From Neisseriaceae bacterium (GTDB taxonomy: Bacteria > Pseudomonadota > Gammaproteobacteria > Burkholderiales > Chromobacteriaceae), in contig JAIYAC010000008.1 of NCBI GenBank assembly GCA_027489245.1, positions 1 to 64,000 of the forward strand: a stretch of 64,000 nt of DNA, given 5' to 3'. Below, one piece after another: positions 42,781-52,040 of this stretch. A program made the position numbers and the translations under genes. The notes beneath the pieces were generated by a model. That model saw only the letters and a program-made list of their open reading frames with translations. It ran no database searches and was not told where the DNA came from. Position 1 is the stretch's first letter, and each line of letters starts with the position of its first letter.

Positions 42781-43768
42781 GCGAGACTTCTCCGCGCAGA
42801 TTAGCGGCCCACGCCTGGCGCAAAGCTTCTGCGCCAAGGCCCTGCGACAGCAGGTAAAGCAGCTTGGCGTTGGCCGCTTCCGGCGTCATGTCGCCACCGG
42901 CTAGCGCGCCGGCCTGCGCCAGCGGCTGGCTGGCGGCGTAGGCACCCACTTCTACGGCGCCTTTGCCGCACTGGGTCAGATTGACCACCAGACAGCCGCG
43001 CGCGCTGGCCACGCGCACGCCGTCCAGCAGCGCGGCGTCGTCTGGCGTGTTGCCGTTGCCGTAGCTGTGCAGGATGGAAGCCTGCGGGGTATCTGCGGCC
43101 AACCAGCGGCCAAAGTCGCCCGCCATGCTGCCTGGCAGCAAAAAGCCGCTGCGGATGCTGGCCGGCTGCGGCAGCACGGCGCGGAAGCTGCCACTGCCAC
43201 GGCGCCACTGTGCGGTGTCCCAGCCAGCGTGAATGCCAAAGCGGGCCAGCGGCGCGGCGTTGGGGCTATCAAAGCCGGCAAAGCTGGCGGCGTCTACCTT
43301 GCGCGCACGGCAGCCGCGCAGCAGCAGGCGGTTGAAGGCGATGGCCACCTCGTGCAGCGCAGGCTGGCAGGCAGCCTCGATGGCGTCGGCCAGGTTGCCC
43401 CAGCCATCGCTGCGCGGGTGGCCCAGCGGCAGCTGCGAGCCGGTCACGATCACCGGCTTGGCCAGGTTTTCCAGCGCAAAGGCCAGCACGCTGGCGGTGT
43501 AGGCCATGGTGTCGGTGCCGTGGATCACCACGAAACCGTCGTAACGGTCGTACGCCGCCGCCAGGTCGGCTACCAGCTTTTGCCAGTCGGCCACGGTAAT
43601 GGCCGACGAGTCGATCAGCTGCGGGTATTCCACCACATCCCAGCTAACGCCGTCGCGTGCCAGGCGCTGCAGCTGGGCGGGCAGGTAGCCCGGCACGGGT
43701 GCCAGGCCAGCGGGGGTGGGGGCCATGCCGATGGTGCCACCGGTGTAAAGAATCAACAGTTTGCTCAC
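42770..43768 (-). CDS. ansA: L-asparaginase, type I (cytoplasmic)
   Basis: A 332-residue enzyme that hydrolyses asparagine to aspartate and ammonia. Both active-site threonine motifs are present: LYTGGTIGM and VVIHGTDTMAYTA. There is no signal peptide, which supports the cytoplasmic type. It lies 60 bp downstream of an NSS transporter on the same strand but behind a terminator. The stop codon lies within a structured repeat. Confidence 0.94.
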   Translation of the reverse strand: MSKLLILYTGGTIGMAPTPAGLAPVPGYLPAQLQRLARDGVSWDVVEYPQLIDSSAITVADWQKLVADLAAAYDRYDGFVVIHGTDTMAYTASVLAFALENLAKPVIVTGSQLPLGHPRSDGWGNLADAIEAACQPALHEVAIAFNRLLLRGCRARKVDAASFAGFDSPNAAPLARFGIHAGWDTAQWRRGSGSFRAVLPQPASIRSGFLLPGSMAGDFGRWLAADTPQASILHSYGNGNTPDDAALLDGVRVASARGCLVVNLTQCGKGAVEVGAYAASQPLAQAGALAGGDMTPEAANAKLLYLLSQGLGAEALRQAWAANLRGEVSLAD

Positions 43769-43785
43769 GCGCCATGCTCCTTATG

Positions 43786-43819
43786 AAAAAACGGCGTCCC
43801 CGGAAGGGTAACGCCGTTT
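43786..43819 (-). terminator. Terminator between the NSS transporter and ansA
   Basis: On the minus strand AAACGGCGT pairs with ACGCCGTTT and is followed by TTTT. It lies ten bases after the transporter stop codon and separates it from ansA. Confidence 0.85.
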
Positions 43820-43828
43820 GGATGTGCA

Positions 43829-45151
43829 TTACAGATTGTGTACCAGAATGCCCAGAATCAACACCGGGGCCAGGTAGCGGCAGAAACCGCGCATGGCACG
43901 CAGCCACAGCGGGTTACGCCCGCCCGGTGCCAGCTCGCCCTGCACGACCGGCCAGACACGCCAGCCCACGAACACCGCCAGCAGTACCTCGCCCAGCGGC
44001 ATCAGCAGATTGGACGTGATGTAGTCCAGCAGGTCGAAAACACCCTTGCCGAACACGGTGTATTCGCGCCAGATACCCAGCGACAGCGACGCCGGAATAC
44101 CCAGCAGAAACACGCCGGCAGACACCAGCAGCGCGGCACGGCGGCGTGGCAGCTTGAATTCGTCCATTACCGCGCTCACCACCACCTCCAGCAGCGATAC
44201 CGACGAGGTCAGCGCCGCCACCAGCAGCAGGCAGAAGAACAGCACGGCAAACAGCTGGCCACCGGCCATCTGGGCAAACACCGCCGGCATGGTGATAAAG
44301 GTGAGCCCCGGGCCGGCGGACGGGTCGAAGCCAAAGGCGAACACCGCAGGCAGCACCATCAGGCCGGCCAGGAAGCAGGTCATCACGGTCAGGGCGATCA
44401 CCCACAGCGAGGAGCCCAGCAGCGGGGTGTCGCGGCCAACGTAAGAGCCATAGGTAATCATCACGCCCATGCCCAGCGACAGCGAGAAAAAGGCCAGGCC
44501 CATGGCGTCGACCAGCATGGTACCGGTGACTTTGCCAAAATCCGGCGTCAGGAAATACAGCAGGCCATCCATGGCGCCTGGCAGCGTGAGGCCACGCACG
44601 ATCAGCACCAGCATCAGCACAAACAGGGCCGGCATCAGAAACTTGGACAGGTTCTCGATGCCCTTCTGCACGCCGCCCAGCACCACGGCCAGCGTCAGGC
44701 CGGCAAACAGGCCATGGTAGATCAGCGGCTGTACCGGGTCGGTAATAAAGCCATTAAAGGTATCGCCCAGCACCTTGGCATCGCTGGTCAGGATGCTACC
44801 GCTGAGCGACTTGCCGATATAGGCGATAGTCCAGCCACCGACCACACTATAGAAAGAGTAAATCAGGAAGCACACCAGCACGCCGGTAAAGCCCACCCAC
44901 GGCCAGGCACGGCCGCCCAGCTGGCGAAAGCTGCCCACGGCATTGCTGTTGGCCGCACGGCCCAGCGCCATTTCGCCCAGCATCAACGCCAGGCCCACGG
45001 TCATGCAAATGAGCAAGTAAATAAACAGGAACGCACCACCGCCATTGGTGGCCGCCACGTACGGAAACTTCCAGATGGCCCCCAGGCCGATGGCGGAACC
45101 CGCCGCAGCAAGAATAAAACCGAGGCGCGAGCCCCATTGAGATCGAGACAT
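43829..45151 (-). CDS. Sodium-dependent transporter, NSS/SNF family
   Basis: A 440-residue membrane protein with about 11-12 helices. I chose ATG at MSRSQWGSRLGFILAAAGSAIGLG, preceded by GGAAGTGAAG. The Na+-site motif AAAGSAIGLGAIWKFPY and GGGAFLFIYLL are characteristic of LeuT-fold amino-acid transporters. The substrate may be an amino acid; the asparaginase neighbour is suggestive only. The upstream region has a 14-bp direct repeat. Confidence 0.92.
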   Translation of the reverse strand: MSRSQWGSRLGFILAAAGSAIGLGAIWKFPYVAATNGGGAFLFIYLLICMTVGLALMLGEMALGRAANSNAVGSFRQLGGRAWPWVGFTGVLVCFLIYSFYSVVGGWTIAYIGKSLSGSILTSDAKVLGDTFNGFITDPVQPLIYHGLFAGLTLAVVLGGVQKGIENLSKFLMPALFVLMLVLIVRGLTLPGAMDGLLYFLTPDFGKVTGTMLVDAMGLAFFSLSLGMGVMITYGSYVGRDTPLLGSSLWVIALTVMTCFLAGLMVLPAVFAFGFDPSAGPGLTFITMPAVFAQMAGGQLFAVLFFCLLLVAALTSSVSLLEVVVSAVMDEFKLPRRRAALLVSAGVFLLGIPASLSLGIWREYTVFGKGVFDLLDYITSNLLMPLGEVLLAVFVGWRVWPVVQGELAPGGRNPLWLRAMRGFCRYLAPVLILGILVHNL

Positions 45152-45482
45152 ACAGACTTCACTTCCAAACGGTAACGAAACAGGGCTGCCGGTAAGCACC
45201 CCACGCAAGCGCCACGCTGCCGGTAAGCATCATGGCGATTCACACGCTCGTTGCCGGTCTTGCCACGGCGGGTAGCACGGGCAAGGTCCTGCAGCAGCCG
45301 GGTAGGCTGGCCCTGGGTGCAGGCCACCGGGCAGCCAGGTTGGCCGCGGGTGCCACGCAGGCGGGCGGAACGCACTGGCCCTAAAAAGCCAGAACCGCCA
45401 GCGGCACAGCCTGCCTGGCGGTTTTGTATACGAAATACAGTACATAAAATACCATGGCGCCGCTTTTGCGTCAGCCACAGCC
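45152..45482. other. Intergenic region between the NSS transporter and tRNA-Gly
   Basis: 331 bp (up to the tRNA promoter) without a credible gene. It contains a 14-bp direct repeat GCTGCCGGTAAGCA at 45185 and 45216 (possible operator of the NSS gene), one uptake-like word at 45337, and an orphan terminator-like hairpin AACCGCCAG/CTGGCGGTTTT at 45393-45425. That hairpin has no gene ahead of it on the plus strand. A small RNA between 45230 and 45425 is possible but unproven. Confidence 0.5.
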
Positions 45483-45511
45483 TTGCCTAGCCCCGCTGCT
45501 ATGCGTATACT
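45483..45511 (+). promoter_or_regulatory. Sigma-70 promoter of tRNA-Gly
   Basis: TTGCCT and TATACT are separated by exactly 17 bp. The -10 ends 16 bp before the tRNA 5' end, a normal distance for a short leader. Confidence 0.8.
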
Positions 45512-45527
45512 CGCGCTTCACCTGAGT

Positions 45528-45601
45528 GCGGGTGTAGCTCAATGGTAGAGCAGAAGCTTCCCAAGCTTACGACGAGGGTTCGATTCCCTTCACCCGCTCC
45601 A
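45528..45601 (+). tRNA. tRNA-Gly (anticodon CCC)
   Basis: A full cloverleaf: acceptor GCGGGTG/CACCCGC, D arm GCTC-AATGGTA-GAGC, anticodon loop TTCCCAA with CCC at 45560-45562, T loop TTCGATT, discriminator T and encoded CCA. It reads GGG codons. No terminator follows; the AsmA gene begins 30 bp later. Confidence 0.97.
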
Positions 45602-45631
45602 TCCTGCCTTATCAATCACGCCGCAGACCCA

Positions 45632-47812
45632 ATGCCCATGAAATGGAACTCTGGCCGGCTATGGCTCAAAACCGCTGTCTATAGTCTCGTTGCCCTGGTT
45701 TCGCTGCTGGCCATCGGGCTGATTCTGTTTTTCCTGCGTTTCGATAGCCAAAGCGTACGCAACAACCTGCAAAACTCGCTGGCAGACACCCAACGCACCG
45801 TTACCATCAACGGCAAGATTTCCCCCATGCTGTTCCCCTCGCCTGGCCTGGCCATTGGCGGGCTGGAAGTGAGCGAGCCTGGCAGCAAGGCATCTTTTGC
45901 GCGTATCGGCGAAGTAGAAGCCCGCCTGGCCTGGCTACCCTTGCTGTTTGGCGAGCTGGAAATCACCCACCTGTCGCTGCACGACACGCAGTTGGACCTG
46001 GTGCGTAACAGCGATGGCAATATGAACTTTGCCGATCTGCTGCGCCGCCGTAAAACCAGCAAATTCAAGCTGGACCTGGACACCATGACCCTGCGTGGCA
46101 CCAGCATGACGCTGTCCGACCGCGTAAACGGCCGCCTGAGCCGCCTGGAAGAAGGCAGCCTGGACATCGAAGGGCTGAAGTCTGACGCACGGCTGTCGTT
46201 CGGTGGCCGTATCGTTAGCGACAACCACGTCGTCAGCGTCGCCGTCAAAGCACCGTTTACCCGCCAGGATGACCAGGTCAGCATCGACCAGCTGGACGCA
46301 CTGGCCATCAGCAGCACCGACAAGCTGGGCGAAGTACGCCTGGGGGCGGAAGGCCGCCTGAAGCTGAACTTTGGCACCCTGCTGGCCAGCGGCGAGGACA
46401 TCAAACTGACGCTGGACACCTCGCTGCCCAAAGGCCATGCCGAAGCGCGCCTGCCGCAGGTAAGCGCCAGCCTGACCGAGCTGTCCACCCCGGCTGCCGC
46501 CATTACCGGTTCGGTGAATTACGCCCGCACGCAATACCGTTTTTCCAGCCAGCTGGCTGAAATCAAGCTGAATCGTGAAGGCGCATTTGCCGACCAGATG
46601 CTGGGCAACTTTGCCTGGTCGGTAGGTGGCCACGCCATCAACATGAACCTGCGCGCACCGCTGAGCCTGGCGGCCTACCACCAGCTGCGCCTGGAGCCGC
46701 TGGCACTAACCGCCCACCTGAAAACGCCGGTGCTGCCACGCGGCCAACTACAGGCGTCGCTGCAAGGCGCACTGGATGGCGACCTGGCCGAAAGCCGGCT
46801 GAACCTGCGCGTAGCGGGCCAGCTGGACGGCGCTGCGCTGGCGGCCACCGCCACGCAGTACGGTTTCTTGCAGCCACGCCACGAAGCCACGCTGACGGTA
46901 GGCAAGCTGGACCTGAACCGCTATCTGCCGGAAAACCAAGCCGAAAAAGCCGTGGCGCTGTTCCAGAACGGCACGCCTTTCCGCCTGGACTGGATGGATT
47001 TCCTGAATGTGGACGGCAAGCTGTCGGTGGGCGAGCTGGCCATGGGCCGCTTCCGCATTAAAGGCATTACCGCCGATATCAAGGCACGGCCGGAAAGCAT
47101 CACGCTGGACCAGCTGGGCGCAGAGATCTACGACGGCAAGCTCAAGGGCAGCATGAAGCTGCTGCGCGACAAAGAGCCACGCGTGGAGCTGTCGCAGCAG
47201 CTGATCGGCATGCAGATCAAACCACTGATGCTGGACCTGTTCGACTTCAACCGCGTGGAAGGTGCCAGCAACGGCTGGGTACAGCTGAACGCCCACGGCA
47301 ACTCGCTGGCTGCGCTGCGCAATACGCTGAGCGGCAAAGTGGCGGTGCGGCTGGAAAAAGGCGCGCTCACCGGCATCGACCTGGTCTCGGCCCTGCGCGA
47401 CCTGCCGGGCGAGCTGAAAGACTGGAACAACAACACCATGGTGGCGCAGGCAGACCAGAAAACCACCTTCTCGGCCCTGTCGGCCGGGTTCGAGCTGGAC
47501 AACGGCATTGCCCGCAATCAGGACTTGAACCTGGAATCGTCGCTGGTGAATGTGAAAGGCGGGGGCAAGTTCGACCTGACGCAGAGTATTGTGGACTACA
47601 CGCTGAATGTGCGCGCCAACCCGCAAGCCTTCAAGCAGCTGAACGGCATTAATGTACCGCTGAAAATCACCGGCCAGATCAACAAGCCCACCTACTCGCT
47701 GGACTTCAACGCCATGGTAAAAGGCAAGAAAACCGAAGGCGAAAAGCAGCAGGCGCTGAAAAAAGAGCTGACCAAACAGATCACCACCATCCTGCCAGGC
47801 AGCAAGCAGTAA
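45632..47812 (+). CDS. AsmA-family protein
   Basis: A 726-residue protein with one N-terminal membrane segment (AVYSLVALVSLLAIGLILFFL) and a long periplasmic beta-rich body. FDSQSVRNNLQNSLADTQRTVTINGKI and the C-terminal ALTGIDLVSALRDLPGEL...FSALSAGFELDNGIARNQDLNL match AsmA. The family is thought to bridge inner and outer membranes and move phospholipids. The ORF track starts inside the tRNA, so I use the first ATG after it (a second ATG is two codons on). No ribosome-binding site or separate promoter is obvious; it may be co-transcribed with the tRNA. Confidence 0.87.
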   Translation: MPMKWNSGRLWLKTAVYSLVALVSLLAIGLILFFLRFDSQSVRNNLQNSLADTQRTVTINGKISPMLFPSPGLAIGGLEVSEPGSKASFARIGEVEARLAWLPLLFGELEITHLSLHDTQLDLVRNSDGNMNFADLLRRRKTSKFKLDLDTMTLRGTSMTLSDRVNGRLSRLEEGSLDIEGLKSDARLSFGGRIVSDNHVVSVAVKAPFTRQDDQVSIDQLDALAISSTDKLGEVRLGAEGRLKLNFGTLLASGEDIKLTLDTSLPKGHAEARLPQVSASLTELSTPAAAITGSVNYARTQYRFSSQLAEIKLNREGAFADQMLGNFAWSVGGHAINMNLRAPLSLAAYHQLRLEPLALTAHLKTPVLPRGQLQASLQGALDGDLAESRLNLRVAGQLDGAALAATATQYGFLQPRHEATLTVGKLDLNRYLPENQAEKAVALFQNGTPFRLDWMDFLNVDGKLSVGELAMGRFRIKGITADIKARPESITLDQLGAEIYDGKLKGSMKLLRDKEPRVELSQQLIGMQIKPLMLDLFDFNRVEGASNGWVQLNAHGNSLAALRNTLSGKVAVRLEKGALTGIDLVSALRDLPGELKDWNNNTMVAQADQKTTFSALSAGFELDNGIARNQDLNLESSLVNVKGGGKFDLTQSIVDYTLNVRANPQAFKQLNGINVPLKITGQINKPTYSLDFNAMVKGKKTEGEKQQALKKELTKQITTILPGSKQ

Positions 47813-47828
47813 GCTGGCGGCGTATGAA

Positions 47829-47866
47829 ATAAGGTTGGCCGCATTAGCATGCGGCCAACCTTTTTT
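47829..47866. terminator. Terminator built from two inverted uptake-like words
   Basis: AAGGTTGGCCGCA and TGCGGCCAACCTT pair over TTAGCA and run into T6. It lies between the convergent AsmA and Kef-type genes. Confidence 0.92.
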
Positions 47867-47902
47867 CATGCTCCCTGCCCGCCATGGCGGGCAGGCTACC
47901 GG

Positions 47903-49870
47903 CTAGCCCTGCAGCAGCAGGGTTTCTGCCAGCAGCAGCTGTTCCGGCTTGGCCAGCAGTACCAGCACATCGCCTTCGCGCAGCTCGAAATCCGGTGTCA
48001 GCTCGGTATAGCGCGTGTGGCCACGGCGCACGGCCTTCACTTCTACCTGGCTGTCGGGCAGCTTGATGGCCCCCAGCGGTGAGCCGATGGCGTGCGCACC
48101 ACTCACCAGCTGCACGCTATGCAGGCGCGACATCTGGCTATCGTCGATACCGTCTACTTCGTCACTGGCACCGCGGAAGAAGCCCTTGAACAGGTTGTAG
48201 CGCTCTTCGCGCACGGTGCGGATACGGCGCAGCACGCGACCCAGCGGCACGCCCAGCACCACCAGCGCGTGCGAAGCCAGCATCAGGCTGCCTTCCATCA
48301 CCTCGGACACCACCTCGTCGGCGCCGGCCTGGCGCAGCTGTTCGATATCGGTGTCGTCGATGGTGCGCACAATCACCGGCAGGTCGCTACGCAGCTGGCG
48401 CACCACATCGATAATGCGTTCGGAGGCATGGGTGTCGGCAAAGGTAATCACCACCGCCTTGGCGCGCAGCGCGCCGGCAGCGGTCAGCACCTCGCGCTTG
48501 GCGGCATCACCAAACACCACCGGGTCGCCCGCCTCGCCGGCCTCGCGCACGCGCTCCGGGTCCAGATCCAGCGCAAAAAAGGAAATATCTTCGCTTTCCA
48601 GCAGGCGGGCCAGGTACTGGCCGCTACGGCCGTAGCCGCAAATGATCACGTGTTCGTTCTTGCTCATGGTCTGCACCAGGATCTGGTGCAGGTCGACCGA
48701 CATCAGCGCCCAGTCCTGCTTGATCAGGCGCTTGCTGATACGGTCGGCGTACTGGATCAGGAACGGCGCCACCAGCATGGACAGCAAAATGCCGGCAATC
48801 GCCGCCTGCTCGGTGGCTGGCTGCAACAGCTTGAGGCTACCGGACAGCGACAGCAGTACAAAGCCGAACTCGCCGCCCTGTGCCAGCGCCAGGCCTGCCT
48901 TGAACGCGTCGTTGGCACGGTGGCCCATGGCGCGTGCCAGACCAAACACCACCAGCAGCTTGACTGGCAGCAGCAGCACCAGCATCAGCAGCACGGCGCC
49001 GGACTGCTCGAACAGCACGCCCACATCCAGCCGCATACCAACGGTAATAAAGAAGAAGCCAAGCAAAATATCGCGGAAAGGCTTGATGTCTTCCTCTACC
49101 TGGAAACGGTATTCGGTTTCCGAAATCAGCATGCCCGCCACAAACGCGCCCAGTGCCAGCGACAGGCCAGCCTGCTGGGTGATAAATGCCACCCCCAGGG
49201 TGATGAGCAGCACATTGATCATGAACAGTTCGCTGGAGCGCTGGCGCGCCACCAGATGGAACCACGGCCGCATCAGGCGCTGGCCAAACACCAGCAGCAG
49301 GCTGAGCACCAGCACCACCTTCACTGCCGCCATGCCCAGGTCGGCGGCCAGGTGGCTAGAGTTGGCCGCAAAGGCCGGCAGCAGGATCAGCAGCGGCACC
49401 ACGGCAATATCCTGAAACAGCAGCGTGCCCATGGCCAGCTGCCCGTGCGCCTGCGCCAGCTCCAGGCGCTCGGCCAGCAGCTTGCTGACAATGGCGGTAG
49501 ACGACATGGTCAGCGCGGCACCAATGGCAAAGCCGGCCAGCGTACTGCCCGTGAGCCAGCCCACGGCACCGGTAATCAGCAGTAGCGTCACCACCACCTG
49601 CGCCAGCCCCACGCCGAACACCAGGTGCTTCATGGCCTTGAGCTTGGCCAGCGAAAACTCCAGCCCGATGGAGAACATCATGAAGACAATGCCGATTTCA
49701 CCCAGAAACTCGGTCTCGGGGCCTTCCGGTATCAGGTGCATCACACCCGGGCCCGCCAGAAAGCCCACCACCAGATAGCCCAGCATGGGCGGCACACGCA
49801 GGCTACGGCAGGCGGTAACGGCCAGCACGGCGACCAGCAACACCACTACTATGGGAAACAGGGAATGCAT
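47903..49870 (-). CDS. Kef/YbaL-type monovalent cation:proton antiporter
   Basis: A 655-residue CPA2-family antiporter. I chose ATG at MHSLFPIVVVLLVAV. About 12 membrane segments (residues 1-385) include GIVFMMFSIGLEFSLAKLK. They are followed by a TrkA-N/RCK domain with VIICGYGRSGQYLARLLE and a TrkA-C domain at the C-terminus (SPLGAIKLPDSQVEVKAVRRG). It probably exports K+ in exchange for H+ under nucleotide control. It is divergent from kdsD, with about 96 bp between start codons. Confidence 0.92.
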   Translation of the reverse strand: MHSLFPIVVVLLVAVLAVTACRSLRVPPMLGYLVVGFLAGPGVMHLIPEGPETEFLGEIGIVFMMFSIGLEFSLAKLKAMKHLVFGVGLAQVVVTLLLITGAVGWLTGSTLAGFAIGAALTMSSTAIVSKLLAERLELAQAHGQLAMGTLLFQDIAVVPLLILLPAFAANSSHLAADLGMAAVKVVLVLSLLLVFGQRLMRPWFHLVARQRSSELFMINVLLITLGVAFITQQAGLSLALGAFVAGMLISETEYRFQVEEDIKPFRDILLGFFFITVGMRLDVGVLFEQSGAVLLMLVLLLPVKLLVVFGLARAMGHRANDAFKAGLALAQGGEFGFVLLSLSGSLKLLQPATEQAAIAGILLSMLVAPFLIQYADRISKRLIKQDWALMSVDLHQILVQTMSKNEHVIICGYGRSGQYLARLLESEDISFFALDLDPERVREAGEAGDPVVFGDAAKREVLTAAGALRAKAVVITFADTHASERIIDVVRQLRSDLPVIVRTIDDTDIEQLRQAGADEVVSEVMEGSLMLASHALVVLGVPLGRVLRRIRTVREERYNLFKGFFRGASDEVDGIDDSQMSRLHSVQLVSGAHAIGSPLGAIKLPDSQVEVKAVRRGHTRYTELTPDFELREGDVLVLLAKPEQLLLAETLLLQG

Positions 49871-49949
49871 CGTGGGGGAGTGCTCCTCGCGACAAAAAAC
49901 AGGCCAAGCAAAACTTGCACCCGCCAGGTAAGGTCGAACGATTATAAGC

Positions 49950-49958
49950 TGATATAAT
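49950..49958 (+). promoter_or_regulatory. Extended -10 promoter next to the kdsD start codon
   Basis: TGATATAAT is an extended -10 with a perfect TATAAT ending only eight bases before the kdsD ATG. Transcription starting 6-9 bases downstream would begin at or next to the A of the start codon, giving a leaderless message. Confidence 0.6.
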
Positions 49959-49966
49959 TGACAACT

Positions 49967-50947
49967 ATGGATATTGAGCAAAAACAACAGCAGCTGGCGC
50001 TGGCGCGCGAGGTGCTACACATCGAAGCGGATGCCATCCACAGCATGGCAGCGCGCCTGGGCGACGCCTTTCTGGACGCAGTCAGCCTGGTACTGGCTTG
50101 CCAGGGCCGCGTGATTGTCACCGGCATCGGCAAATCGGGCCATGTTGGCCGCAAGATTGCCGCCACGCTGGCCAGCACCGGGACGCCGTCGTTCTTCATG
50201 CACCCGGCGGAGGCGGCCCACGGCGACCTGGGCATGGTGACCACGCGCGACGTGATTCTGGCGCTGTCCAACTCGGGCGAAAGCGACGAAATCATTGCCC
50301 TGCTGCCCGCGCTCAAGCGCAAAGGCATTGCCATTATCGCCATGACTGGCCGCCCGCACTCCACGCTGGCGCAAGAGGCCAATGTGCACCTGGACGTGGC
50401 GGTAGAAAAAGAGGCCTGCACGCTGGGCCTGGCACCCACCACCAGTACCACGGCCACACTGGCCATGGGCGATGCCTTGGCCGTGACCCTGCTGGATGCC
50501 CGCGATTTCAAACCGGAAGACTTTGCCCTGTCCCACCCCGGTGGCAGCCTGGGCCGCCGCCTGCTGGTGCATATCAGCGACGTGATGCACAGTGGCGACG
50601 CCCTGCCGGTGGTACGCAGCGGCGCATCGCTCAAAGACGCCCTGCTGGAAATGACCCGCAAAGGCCTGGGCATGACGGCCGTCCTGGCTGCGGATGGCAG
50701 CCTGGCAGGCATCTTTACCGATGGCGACTTGCGGCGTACGCTGGACCACTCCCTGGACCTGGCCGGCCTCACGATCGATGACGTCATGGGCCGCCAGCCA
50801 CGCACCATTGCGGCCAACCTGCTGGCTGCCGAAGCCGCAAAAGAAATGGAGCTGCGCAAGATCAACGGCCTGCTGGTGGTAGACGGCAACGGCGCCCTGA
50901 TTGGCGCACTGAATATGCACGACCTGCTCAAGGCAGGCGTGGTGTAA
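49967..50947 (+). CDS. kdsD: Arabinose-5-phosphate isomerase
   Basis: A 326-residue enzyme that converts ribulose 5-phosphate to arabinose 5-phosphate, the first step of KDO synthesis for LPS. The SIS domain has VIVTGIGKSGHVGRKIAATLASTGTPSFFMHPAEAAHGDLGM. Two CBS domains follow (ISDVMHSGDALPVV; IDDVMGRQPRTI). The ORF track starts at a TTG three codons earlier, inside the promoter; I use ATG at MDIEQKQQQ. No Shine-Dalgarno sequence is visible. It opens the kdsDC-lptCAB-rpoN cluster. Confidence 0.96.
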   Translation: MDIEQKQQQLALAREVLHIEADAIHSMAARLGDAFLDAVSLVLACQGRVIVTGIGKSGHVGRKIAATLASTGTPSFFMHPAEAAHGDLGMVTTRDVILALSNSGESDEIIALLPALKRKGIAIIAMTGRPHSTLAQEANVHLDVAVEKEACTLGLAPTTSTTATLAMGDALAVTLLDARDFKPEDFALSHPGGSLGRRLLVHISDVMHSGDALPVVRSGASLKDALLEMTRKGLGMTAVLAADGSLAGIFTDGDLRRTLDHSLDLAGLTIDDVMGRQPRTIAANLLAAEAAKEMELRKINGLLVVDGNGALIGALNMHDLLKAGVV

Positions 50948-50955
50948 GGACCCCC

Positions 50956-51480
50956 ATGCAAAAAATGACCGACCTGGCCAAACGAACCCGCCTGCTGATC
51001 CTGGATGTAGACGGCGTGCTCACCGATGGCCGCATCTTCATTACCGCCAGCGGCGAAGAGTTCAAAGCCTTCAATACCCTGGACGGGCACGGCCTGAAAA
51101 TGCTGCAAGCCACCGGCGTACAGCTGGCTATCATCACCGGCCGTGCCGCGCCCAGCGTGGCACACCGCGTGCGTGGCCTGGGCATAGACCACTACTACGA
51201 AGGCGTGCACGACAAACGCACCGCCTTTGCCGAGCTGCTGGCCAAAACCGGCATCGCCGCCGAAGACTGCGCCTATATCGGCGACGATGTCATCGACCTG
51301 CCGGTCATGAGCCGCGTCGGGTTGGCCGTAGCCGTGCCGGATGCCCCCAGCTTTGTGCGCCAGCACGCCCACTTTGTCACCGGCAACCGGGGCGGGCGCG
51401 GGGCGGTACGCGAGCTGTGCGAGCTCATCATGCAAGCCCAGGGCAACTTTGACCGCGTCATGGCCAGCTACCTAGAATGA
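50956..51480 (+). CDS. kdsC: KDO-8-phosphate phosphatase
   Basis: A 174-residue HAD phosphatase that dephosphorylates KDO 8-phosphate. The nucleophile motif is LLILDVDGVLTDGRI, motif II IITGR and motif III IGDDVIDLPVM. It is 8 bp after kdsD, and its stop codon overlaps lptC by 4 bp (ATGA). Confidence 0.96.
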   Translation: MQKMTDLAKRTRLLILDVDGVLTDGRIFITASGEEFKAFNTLDGHGLKMLQATGVQLAIITGRAAPSVAHRVRGLGIDHYYEGVHDKRTAFAELLAKTGIAAEDCAYIGDDVIDLPVMSRVGLAVAVPDAPSFVRQHAHFVTGNRGGRGAVRELCELIMQAQGNFDRVMASYLE

Positions 51481-52040
51481 ACCGCGCAGCAAGACTGTTC
51501 CCCATCGGCCTGATGCTGGCCATGGGCCTGCTATCGTTCTGGCTGAATGTGCTTACCGAATGGCGTACGCCAGCGCAGCACCAGCTTGACCCCACGCAGC
51601 CCGAATACACCATCGACAAGCTGCAGGCTACCCGTTTCGACGAACAAGGCCAGCCACTGCAGCGCCTGAACGCCAGCAAAATGTGGAAGCTGCCGCAAAC
51701 CGAACAGGTGTACATGCAACAGCCAGATGTAAAACAGTACCGTAACGGCCAGCTGGACTACACCCTGCGTGCCGACCAAGGCCGCTACGCACGCAGTACC
51801 GGCATCGGCCTGTTTGACGGCCATGTAGACATGCAGCGCCAACCCATGGGCCAGCAAGCCGCCATTCATCTGCAAACGCCCTCGCTACGGGTAAACAGCC
51901 AAAGTGGCATTCTCAGCAACCAGGCACCGGTGACCATTGATGATGGGCAGTCGCGTATCAATGCTATTGGCTTCTACTACAACCACCCGGCGGGGCAGCT
52001 GAAACTGCTATCTCGAGTAAGGATTTCCTATGCGCCATAG
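51477..52040 (+). CDS. lptC: LPS export protein LptC
   Basis: A 187-residue bitopic inner-membrane protein that hands LPS from LptBFG to LptA. The N-terminal anchor is LFPIGLMLAMGLLSFWLNVL; the rest is a periplasmic beta-jellyroll (YTIDKLQATRFDEQGQPLQRLNASKM). Its end overlaps lptA by 11 bp. Confidence 0.93.
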   Translation: MNRAARLFPIGLMLAMGLLSFWLNVLTEWRTPAQHQLDPTQPEYTIDKLQATRFDEQGQPLQRLNASKMWKLPQTEQVYMQQPDVKQYRNGQLDYTLRADQGRYARSTGIGLFDGHVDMQRQPMGQQAAIHLQTPSLRVNSQSGILSNQAPVTIDDGQSRINAIGFYYNHPAGQLKLLSRVRISYAP

